The translations under genes and the position numbers were made by a program. A stretch of 64,000 nucleotides of DNA from Acrasis kona (Eukaryota > Heterolobosea > Eutetramitea > Acrasida > Acrasidae). Location: contig JAOPGA020000769.1 of NCBI GenBank assembly GCA_026419775.2, positions 25,809 through 89,808 of the forward strand. Direction: 5' to 3'. The notes beneath the pieces are model-generated. The model worked only from the letters and a program-made list of their open reading frames with translations. It was not told where the DNA came from and did no database searches. Below are positions 43,101-52,671 of the stretch, in pieces (within the stretch, counting starts at the first letter, position 1; every line of letters begins with the position of its first letter).

Positions 43101-46100
43101 TCAAAGATGTGAAGCTTATGATTGCTATGGCACCATCTTTAATAGCACTAGCGTGTGTAGCGGAAATGGTACATGTACAGCTCCGAATACATGTTCCTGT
43201 AATAATGACTATTATGGTCAAAGATGTGAAGCATATAATTGCTATGGTAAAGTGTTTAATAGCACGAATGTATGTAGCAGCAACGGTAGTTGTATTGCAC
43301 CTGATAAGTGTAGTTGTAATCCAAGTTATTATGGACAACAATGTGATGCATATAACTGTTATGGTACAATATATAACTCGAGTATTGTTTGTTCAGGGAA
43401 TGGCACATGTAACAGACCAGATCAATGCATGTGTAACAATGGATACTATGGACAGAGATGCGAAGCATATAACTGCTATGGAATAGTATTTAATAGTACA
43501 ACAGTGTGCAGCGGTAATGGAACATGTATATCACCTGACAAATGTAGCTGCAAGAATGGATATTATGGACAGAGATGCGAAGCATATAACTGCTTCGGTA
43601 CTATATATAACAACACAGCAGTATGTAGTAACAATGGAACATGTATATCACCAGATACATGCTCATGTAACAACGGTTATTATGGACAAAGATGCGAAGC
43701 ATACAAATGTTATGGATTACAATATAATGCAACAAACGTATGTTCTGGAAATGGAACATGTAATAAGCCAGATCAATGCGTATGTAACAGTGGGTACTAT
43801 GGTCAAAGATGTGAAGCATATAGCTGTTTTGGTACTATTTTCAACTCTTCCAGCGTGTGCTCATCTAATGGAACTTGTACGTCACCTGATAACTGTCTAT
43901 GTAACAAAGGATTCTATGGACAGAAGTGCGAAGCATATAATTGCTTTGGTAAGGCCTATAACAGTACAACTGTATGCAGCAGCAATGGAACATGTATATC
44001 ACCAGATACATGCTCATGTAACAACGGTTATTATGGACAACAGTGCGAAGCATACAAATGTTACGGTATACAATACAATGAAACAAGCGTATGTAGCGGC
44101 AATGGAACATGCAACGCACCTGACAAATGTAGTTGTAATAATGGATATTATGGTCAACGATGTGAAGCCTACAGTTGCTTTGGTACTATATACAACAATA
44201 CAGCAGTGTGCAGCACCAATGGAACATGTGCATCGCCAGATTCATGTGTGTGCAACAAAGGTTACTATGGTCAAAGATGTGAATCATTCAATTGTTTCGG
44301 GATGATCTTCAACTCCTCATTAGTATGCAGCAGCAATGGCACTTGTACATCTCCTGACTACTGTACTTGTAAATCAGGTTACTACGGTAGTCAATGTGAG
44401 TCTTGGAAATGTTATGGAACACAATACAACAAAACAAATGTGTGCTCTGGAAACGGTACTTGTGACAAACCCGACTCATGTACATGCCGTGTCGGTTTTT
44501 ATGGACAGCAGTGTGAAGCTTATAACTGCTATGGTCTTTTGTATAACAGCACGCAAGTCTGTAGTGGAAATGGAACATGCGTAAGACCAGACCAATGTAC
44601 CTGTAATAGTGGTTATTATGGACAACGCTGTGAAGCATACAACTGCTTTGGAGCTCTATTTAATTCTACTAGTGTTTGTGGTAAGAACGGTACCTGTGTG
44701 GCACCCAATACATGTAATTGTAATCCAAACTATTATGGACAACAATGTGATTCTTACAATTGTTATGGAATTCAATACAATTCTAGTAATGTATGTAGTA
44801 GGAATGGAACATGTAGCAAACCAGATCTATGCATTTGCAATCATGGATATTATGGACAACGTTGTGAAGCTTACAATTGTTTTGGTACAATTTTCAACTC
44901 CTCCAGTGTGTGCTCATCTGACGGTACTTGTATATCACCTGATAACTGTCTCTGCAACAATGGATATTACGGACAGAGATGCGAGGCATATAATTGTTTC
45001 GGAAAAATATACAACAGTACAGGCGTATGTAGTGGCAACGGAACTTGTAATGCTCCAGATCAATGTGTTTGTAAAAGCGGCTATTATGGCGCTCAATGTG
45101 ATGCTTACAATTGTTTCGGGAAAATATACAACTCTACAATGACGTGTAGTGGTAACGGAACATGCTCAGCACCTGACACTTGTCAATGTAACAAGCAATA
45201 CTATGGTCAGCGATGTGAAGCATACGATTGTTTTGGAGTTATTTTCAACTCCTCGAGAGTGTGCAGCAGCAATGGTACATGTTCATCGCCAAACACATGT
45301 CTTTGTAATGATGGTTACTACGGTACATCATGCGAGGCTTACAAATGCTATGGTACTGTTTTCAACTCTTCTAATGTCTGTTCATCTAACGGTACTTGTG
45401 CCTCTCCTAATAACTGCCAATGCAATAACGGATACTTCGGTCAACGATGCGAAGCGTACAATTGCTATGGCTATTCATTTAATTCTAGTTTGGCATGTAG
45501 TGGAAATGGTACTTGTATATCCCCAAATCAATGTCAATGTAATCAAAACTACTATGGACTCACCTGTGATGCTTATCGTTGTAATGGAATTGCTTATAAT
45601 TCGTCCATTGTGTGTTCTGGAAATGGCACATGTAATGCACCTGATCAATGTATTTGTAAAAGAGGTCTTTACGGTCAAAATTGTAATCTATGGAATTGTT
45701 ATGGCTTACAGTACAATTCTTCATTAGTGTGTTCTGGTAATGGAACATGTGCGGATGTTGACACATGCGTATGCAAAGAAGGTTACTATGGACAAAAATG
45801 TGATGCATACAATTGCTATGGTATATTGTACAATTCAAGTTTAGTATGCTACAGTAACGGTTCGTGCATAGCGCCCAATACATGTTATTGTAAACCGGGT
45901 TATTATGGAAGCCAATGCGAAGCTTTTAATTGCTTTGGTCACCTATACAATTCATCAACAGCATGTAGCGGTAATGGCTCATGTACTTCAGTTAATCAGT
46001 GTAGTTGTCAACCAGGATACTATGGACAGAGGTGCGAAGCTTTTAACTGCTTCGGCAAACCATTCAATTCATCATTAGCATGTAATGGAAGTGGTTCGTG

Positions 46101-49100
46101 TATCTCACCAGATAAATGTAACTGCAAAACAGGATACTACGGTCCACAATGCGAAGCTTACAATTGCTATGATGTGTTATACAACTCAAGTTCAGTATGC
46201 ACTAGCAACGGCACTTGTACAGCTCCCGATACTTGCGTATGCAACATGAATAGATTTGGTTTGAGATGTAATAATTACAGTTGCTTTGGCATTGGTGCAG
46301 ATATACCATCTGTGTGCTCTGCTAATGGAACTTGCACCTCAGTAGATCATTGTCAATGTAACGATGGATATTACGGTCTTTCATGTGAAGCGTATGATTG
46401 CTATAACGTAATGATGAATAATTCTGCTGTGTGCTCCTCAAATGGATTGTGTACTCAACCAAATGTATGTAATTGTGCACAAGGTTACACTGGACATAAC
46501 TGCAGTATGAGTATATGCTTTGGTCTCAATCAAACAGACCCTAATGTCTGCTCCTCTCGCGGTGTTTGTAATTCACCAAATGTATGTGCCTGCAATAGCG
46601 GTTATTCAGGTACTGATTGTAAGTATCCAATGTGTTTTGGAATTAATGCCACATCACCTAACGTGTGCAGCGGTAGAGGTAGATGTATCTATCTAGATAC
46701 TTGCATATGCTCTGGTAATAGTTATGGCCCAATGTGTCAATACGTGCCTTATCCAGTTGCCTATGGATCGTTACAAAATTTAACAGTATTGATGATGATG
46801 TCTGACATGTCACTCTCGAGTAGCGTCACCGATCAGCTACAATTATGGAACGGATCTCATAATTTATACTCCTCCTACAACGTAACATCTACTCTTGGAT
46901 CAACACTCTCATTAGTGTCCAATTCATCGTTGGTGTATACCTATGATCAAGTCAATGATGATATCTATCGGATGTTTCGTACACAGGATGGAAAGTATGT
47001 GTTTACAATCACACAGCTTTCGCACTACACCATTTCCTTTGTCTCTAGTTCTTTTGAGATAAGTGCAGTTGGTAGTATCACTGGAATTCATACATCGACA
47101 TTATACTCTGGCTTTATTTATGCTATAGAGAGCATAGGTGCTAGAACTAGGTTATCTGTAATCAACCCAACTGATGCATCGAATATAGTTATTGTAGATG
47201 TACAGGATTACAATACAAATGAAACTAGCTCATCGTCAGCAATGCTTGTCGATGATGAAATACTTGGTACGTCAAGTTTTTATTTTACAGCAGTATCGAA
47301 TATTGATCATAGCTGTGTTATTGTAAAAGTACCTTTGAATGGGGCGTCATCAAGTGCTGCATCAGTTTATGTAACTATTCCTTCCACATATGATTGCTCT
47401 ACAGTAGTGCCATTCGTACTCAATGATGGATCATATCTTCGTCTTTTTGTAACCGCTGGTATTAGATATCCATTCGTACAAAACATATTGGAGATGACAT
47501 CATCTATGTTGGTCCTCAAAACATCTATTGGTATTCCTGGTACATCTTTTTACAACAAAAGATCATCTTTGAGTACTAATCTAGTGACGCTCGTTACAAC
47601 GGATCAGAAACATTATGTGATGTTGAGCATTGACAGCAGAAATTCTTCGAATATTAATACCTTCACGGAGTCTTTGTTTGTGGTTGGTACCAACTATCAA
47701 ATTAATTTTGTAACAATATGGGCACCGACTATTGACGCCGTTACACCAAGTTTCACTCCCACTCAAGGAGGGTCTAAAATTGTGTTATCTGGTACAAAGT
47801 TAATGTTTGGAGACCAATCCAATGTTCGTTTTGTAGATCCAATAACAGGTTCTCCAATTACAAAATCTGTTGCAATAAACATTTGTGGCAGTCATTATTG
47901 TATAATGACCCCACAGTTATTACCAGGAGTAACTATTAGCAATAACCATTAATTCTTCGTTCCTGTTACATAATTGTTTATCAACTAATTCATCTATTCT
48001 GAGAACAATTGTACCCAATCCTTTTGTGTTTTATCAAAATGATGTACTTGATATTTCTCCGACATCTGCTGGTTATAATGATAATATCTTGATTAAGAGC
48101 ACATATTTTGTAAAGAACTCTGAAAGTAATCTATTCTGTGTATTTACACTTCATCTGAACTCGACTGCATCCATTGTATTAAGATCAAATTCTACCTTGA
48201 ACGCAAACGGTTTGGTTTGTGCGGTTCCCTCATTTAGTCCTTATCATAACTCTCAAATTATGGTATCTGTGAACAATACTGATCAGGAATACAATAGTGG
48301 TGTGTTAATGTTTTATTATATTGAGAAGTCATATATGACATTTTATGAATCATTTGATACAACTTCTGGTCTTGCGGATAGCTTTGATCCAGTAGGTACC
48401 TATAATATGCCTCTTCCAATTTCGTCATCAGGTCGACCCCAAGTGACGGATACAATTCCTTTTGACAATAGTACGGGTAGAAGTTTATTGTTTATGGCGA
48501 ATATACTTCCTAGTACTGGAACAACCAAACCAAAACAATTAGAGGGAGGGACCCGAATGTCTTTATCTTCAAGAAAAGTTTTTAATTTTGTGGACCAAGA
48601 AGCCTTTATTGAATTTTATATTCCAACCACTGCTGGACATGTTCTAGAATTTTGGGCCTTCAATAACGACACATCATTCATGATGACTAGTTTGACGGTG
48701 TGGGGTAATGGAAGTTCATCATTAAATCTATTCAATGGTTTGTCCTCTACCAAGGACAAGGTTACTAGTCTATGTGATAATATTGTAGCAAACAAATTCT
48801 ACATTATAAAATTAGGTATAATAAGACCGATTGATTTTAACACAAGTACCAGTAATGCTTGGTATATACAATCATTGCTATTAGATTCAGAATCTGGGAA
48901 CGCTTTATGTAGGGTAGTTCAGTCCGATGCGACGATGGACTATAACCAATATATTAATCAGGTCAACAATAAATCGTTTGCGATAGTGGTGTCCCAAAGT
49001 TCATTACTCAGCTCTGAATTTTACAAGTGCTAGAAAACATGTCACAGTCAACTCAAACACTGAGTGTATTTATAGATAGAGTTGGAATCCAATGCCAGAA

Positions 49101-49413
49101 CAAGTTCTGCTTAGGCCAAAATCCTCTTGTTGTCCAACAGCAGCAGTTCACCACAATAATTGAAATTGTTAACAACTACACCATCCTTATAGTGGCGGTA
49201 ACCTCCTCAGTTGCATTATTGGTTCTGTTTGTTGTTGTCCTGGCAGTGATAATCATATGCATAATAAAATCAAAGAAGAAGGACACCAACATCACATTTG
49301 ACAGCTTATCAGAAATTTCAGGACCACACGAGGCATGGGGCGAGCGTACAGGATATTCAATCGGAGCCAAACATATGCAAATACACAAAGTTCATACAAC
49401 GTACTACAAATAA
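34141..49413 (+). CDS. Giant RCC1/EGF/TIG single-pass membrane protein
   Basis: Exons 34141-34257, 34297-35009, 35047-35144 and 35189-49413; introns 39, 37 and 44 nt; about 5,000 aa. Signal peptide or anchor LICIIFYLLIVVL. Then 13 RCC1-type repeats (to about 36660), for example GAYHSCALSTSGALYCWG, enough for about two seven-bladed propellers. A beta-rich region with one EGF-like motif follows to 38195, then 73 EGF-like repeats (38196-46737), a domain of unknown fold, an IPT/TIG-like segment (APTIDAVTPSFTPTQGGSKI, from about 47725), a lectin-like region (48330-49000), and one membrane helix (LLVLFVVVLAVIIICII) with a cytosolic tail of about 40 residues. RCC1 outside the cell is unusual. The frame leaves register at CC (47946-47947) and returns at TTTT (49019-49022), probably indels. 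Likely an adhesion or recognition receptor. Confidence 0.85.
38665..40887 (+). repeat. Tandem block copy A (EGF units 5-23)
   Basis: First copy of a 2,223-nt (19-unit) block. It is near-identical to 40888-43110; a few substitutions are visible (for example near 38690 and 40760). It contains an ambiguous base N at 38763. Confidence 0.9.
40888..43110 (+). repeat. Tandem block copy B (EGF units 24-42)
   Basis: Second full copy, exactly 2,223 nt downstream of copy A. Long stretches (about 39380-40680 against 41600-42900) differ by only a handful of bases. Confidence 0.9.
43111..43812 (+). repeat. Tandem block copy C, partial (EGF units 43-48)
   Basis: Third, partial copy of six units, again 2,223 nt after the matching part of copy B. 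Similarity ends at about 43812, where the sequence changes to diverged units. Confidence 0.88.
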
Positions 49414-49427
49414 AACGAATACTTGAT

Positions 49428-50895
49428 TTATTTTTTCGTGTTATTCTTTCCGAATATATCTCTCATCCTCTCAAACAATGACTTCTTCCTCTCTCTTGGC
49501 GACGCGAATCCTTCTTGACTCGTGTTGACTTGGCTATTTTCAGCTCCTACTCCTTCATCTCCCTCCGATCTCTCCACGCTCTCTTGTAGCCTACTCAACA
49601 AATCCTTTTGAGAAACCTCAACGGCTGGTGAGTTTAATCTCAACTGCATTCTCTTTATGTTCTCCGCTCTTTGAATGGGAGAACTCAATCTGGTGATTGG
49701 TGTGTTTGGTTTTCTAGCCACTTGTTCAAAATCCAACAATGTATCGAACGCAGCTCTCTTGGTTTTCACGACATCTGTTGCAATGTTTTCGTACTCCCAG
49801 TCATACTTTCCATCGCACACCACCAAGTTATCAGGCGTGAATAACTCTTTCAAATACTCGTGGTGTAGCGCCTGTTCCGCACTTAAGCGGCTTTCTGGAG
49901 ATGCATCTAGTAGTTGGTTCAACAAATCAAGAGCGACGGGATCTTGAATGTGTTGCGATAATTGTTGTTTGTGACTTTCAACGTCTAACGAGTCGAGGCT
50001 CGCAACAGACTTGAATAACGGAGTGCCCGTCAAGATTTCAGCCATGACGCAACCAGCCGCCCAAGTGTCTACTTTACTGGTTACTGTTGATGGGTCATTG
50101 TTGCTCGCTAGTACCTCTGGCGCTCTATACCAAAATCTAGATGTATATTCGGTTGTGCCCTGGTCGTCCTCTACATATGTTGTGGCAATGTCGCCGACTT
50201 TGAGCTCGCAAGAGCCGTTGATGGCTATGCGGTCTGGTCGTAGATCTCCATGGACGAGATCAGCGCTATGAATGTAGTTGAGGGCAGACAATATTTGGTA
50301 CATCAAGTATTTACCAGAGTCCGATACCAATTTTTTGTCTGCATCAATCAAGTCCTTGAGATTGGTCTCTACGTAATCTAACACGAAGAGTACACTGATA
50401 GATGGATTAGCATGCTACGCTAAAGTAAATGAATACATACTCTCCGAATTCTCTGTATGATACGGGAGGTACGAATGCTCGTAAGTTTAGAATGTTGGGA
50501 TGGTGCAGATGACATAATACCCTCATCTGTTTTTTTGGTGAGCTGTAAACAATGAATAAAAGTCATACTTCTCTTAAAACACGCTTTGGTATTCTCAATA
50601 GTTTGGGATCGGCCAGTTTCTCTGCAGTTAAAAGCTCTTCGGCGTGACCAGTTGGGAACACATTCGATCTTTTCTTTATTGCCACCTTTTGATTTGATGA
50701 GTCGTCTGTTGCCCGAAAAGTAATGTAGCTTCTTCCTCGTTCGATCACTTCCTCGGCACTGTACTTTTCGGTCAAACAGATTACCTCACCATCCACGATC
50801 CTTAAATGAAGATCAACATTAAGCGAGTCTTTGTCGTTGATAGTAAGTGGTTGATTAGGCCTGGTAGTCTCCAACCTCAACGATTTGTTCATCAT
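49428..50895 (-). CDS. Divergent MAPK-like kinase, probable pseudokinase
   Basis: Three exons, 50895-50569, 50526-50441 and 50394-49428 (introns 42 and 46 nt), 459 aa. The open frame extends to 50919 but the first ATGs are at 50895 and 50892. VAIKK supplies the ATP lysine, but the Gly loop is degenerate (RGRSYITFRA). HRDxxxxN is HGDLRPDR, so Arg of HRD and the Asn are lost. DFG reads DIA. The activation loop TTEYTSRFWYRAPEV keeps the MAPK TEY motif and the following RWYRAPE. A CMGC-type C-lobe follows, then a Ser/Pro- and Glu-rich tail of about 120 residues ending in a basic helix (KKSLFERMRDIFGK). Probably a MAPK-family scaffold or weak kinase. Its stop is 14 bases from the receptor stop. 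Confidence 0.83.
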
Positions 50896-51187
50896 CTCGT
50901 TTGTTTTAGATTCACTCAACCTTCACCCCCTTTTTAGATTTCAGTTATTTGCACCTTTTCAGTGTTATTTTCTACAAAGCGAGCTTGACAAAGACATATT
51001 CCCATACCCAAAATCAATTATTGTCTATAAACTATTTATTGAATGTATTGTGTTCTTTGAGTGAGACATTCTACCTCATCAACTTTCTTCGTGTTGTTAC
51101 ACAAAGTTAAACGTTGCAAATTTTGATTTGGGCGACAGTGCTAGGACATCAGAATCATCGCCTTCAAACGTTTAATTTTTAGTAAAC

Positions 51188-52564
51188 ATGTACACAAAGA
51201 AGGCAGGTAAACTGTACGATGTATCTGGAACGACAAAAGAAAAATGTATAGTGAAGTTGAAAAGACGCCATATTACAAGCAGAATTGATGACCCCCAAAA
51301 CTTGAGCGAGACAGACTTCAAGCTGACTCCATTCACTGCAGCCGTCGTGAGTGAACTGTCAGCCAAATCTAACAGAACGGGTCCAACTGCTTTTATAGTA
51401 AATGAAATACAACAGAACATGAACTCTCAAGAATGTTTGCGCTCCCTGCGATTTGTATGTGCCACTTACGCTGATGCAGAAGATTGGTGCAAACGTTTAC
51501 AGTACAATGTGGTTACTCTTACACAAGCAGTCCTGGAAACTAAAATAACGAGGAGCAACAAAAAAAATGTTCAACCAGAAGAAGATATGGAAAACGGAAT
51601 GCCAACACATAGAAACATTCAAGATGAATTAATTGAGAAAGTTCTATCTAGCAATATAGACAATAAGAGGAAAGCTATTTCCTGCTGTGGGTACTTGATA
51701 AGGCGCAACCACAGTCAGCAAAGATCATTCCGACACCATCAGGTATACAGGAAGCCATCGCAAGTATTTGGGGTTCTTTATACAACCGGAGAAGTTGAAT
51801 TTCATCAGTCACATGATATGAACAAGATTGCGGACGTCATCGCATGCCGTGTTGACCTTCTTAATGAAAAAGTAAAAATAACTAACGTTGAAGGTAGTCA
51901 AATTTCATTCGCCCTAACTGTTGGTGATGAGACCCGGGAATTATTTGTATGCAGTGACATCAAGCAAAAACAATTATGGATGCAGAGCTTACAATCCATC
52001 ACCTCCGCTGATGATACACAAGATAAACCACAAACAGCGCCAACAGAACAAAGTCCTCCAGAGAGAAAGCCATTGGATCCAGAACTTGCAAAAGCGTTGG
52101 GATTGGAACTTTATGATACTGATGATTCAGATGACGATGATGGTGGAACGTGGGTGAAACATGATTCTAAACAACAACAAAGCGAAGTAGTCAGAAACAA
52201 TGCGGAATTCGACATTGGGTTAGGAAGTGATGATGATGGAGAGGGAAGTGTCATCGTCCACAACGATAATCAAAAGAAGGAAAAGTTTTTGGAGGAGCCA
52301 AACATTTTTGGAAAAAACAGGTCAGACATTTTTCAGAATGATTTTTGGTCGCAGACACCAGATGCAAAACAAACCGTACCAATACCCGCACCTAAGAAAG
52401 TCGAACCAACGGAATTGGAAAAAGCGTTGAAAACTATCAAAGACAGAGATGAAGAAATCATGGAGTTGAAACAAATGCTTGAGTGGTCGAAGCAAAAACT
52501 AGAAGCATCTGAATCAGAGAACAGAAGGTTATTGTCTCTTCTTGAAACGAAATTAAAAAAATAG
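51188..52564 (+). CDS. Double-PH coiled-coil protein
   Basis: 458 aa, single exon. Residues about 1-110 form a first PH-like domain (KAGKLYDVSG at the start; LRFVCATYADAEDWCKRLQ as the closing helix). Residues about 155-280 form a second (CCGYLIRRNHSQQRSFRHHQ; ELFVCSDIKQKQLWMQSLQS). An acidic, Pro-rich linker follows, with DTDDSDDDDGGTW, and the C-terminal 60 residues are a coiled coil (DRDEEIMELKQMLEWSKQKL). PH domains bind phosphoinositides or proteins; the ligand cannot be told here. It may be a membrane-linked adaptor. No enzyme signature. Confidence 0.8.
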   Translation: MYTKKAGKLYDVSGTTKEKCIVKLKRRHITSRIDDPQNLSETDFKLTPFTAAVVSELSAKSNRTGPTAFIVNEIQQNMNSQECLRSLRFVCATYADAEDWCKRLQYNVVTLTQAVLETKITRSNKKNVQPEEDMENGMPTHRNIQDELIEKVLSSNIDNKRKAISCCGYLIRRNHSQQRSFRHHQVYRKPSQVFGVLYTTGEVEFHQSHDMNKIADVIACRVDLLNEKVKITNVEGSQISFALTVGDETRELFVCSDIKQKQLWMQSLQSITSADDTQDKPQTAPTEQSPPERKPLDPELAKALGLELYDTDDSDDDDGGTWVKHDSKQQQSEVVRNNAEFDIGLGSDDDGEGSVIVHNDNQKKEKFLEEPNIFGKNRSDIFQNDFWSQTPDAKQTVPIPAPKKVEPTELEKALKTIKDRDEEIMELKQMLEWSKQKLEASESENRRLLSLLETKLKK

Positions 52565-52671
52565 TTTGTTGTTAGTTCTCTTTGGTCTTTTCTTGGTTGA
52601 AGTTTTCCCTCTCCCGCTCCTTATTTACAAAAACAATTTGGTCTGTTTGAAACTAACTCACTTCCGGAGCC

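Larger units (their letters stand above)
38196..46737 (+). repeat. Array of 73 EGF-like coding repeats, 117-nt period
   Basis: Each unit is 39 codons with six Cys at fixed spacing: C-x10-C-x5-C-x5-C-x-C-x8-C, ending in a phrase such as GYYGQRC. I counted 73 consecutive units without a frame change; 8,542 nt divided by 117 agrees. Units 70-73 are the most diverged. Almost every unit has an N-G-T/S sequon between the second and third Cys and usually a second sequon (YNSS, FNST, YNAT) before the second Cys. Confidence 0.93.

Noticed and set aside
38522-45727. Overlapping Met/Val-rich plus-strand and His/Tyr-rich minus-strand frames in the EGF array
   Set aside because: They recur with the 117-nt and 2,223-nt periods of the EGF frame and lack any domain, so they are shadows of it.
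38196-46737. Regular 117-nt repeats as a CRISPR, satellite or transposon array
   Set aside because: The period is a whole number of codons, the frame is open throughout, and each unit encodes a six-Cys EGF pattern, so this is a coding repeat.
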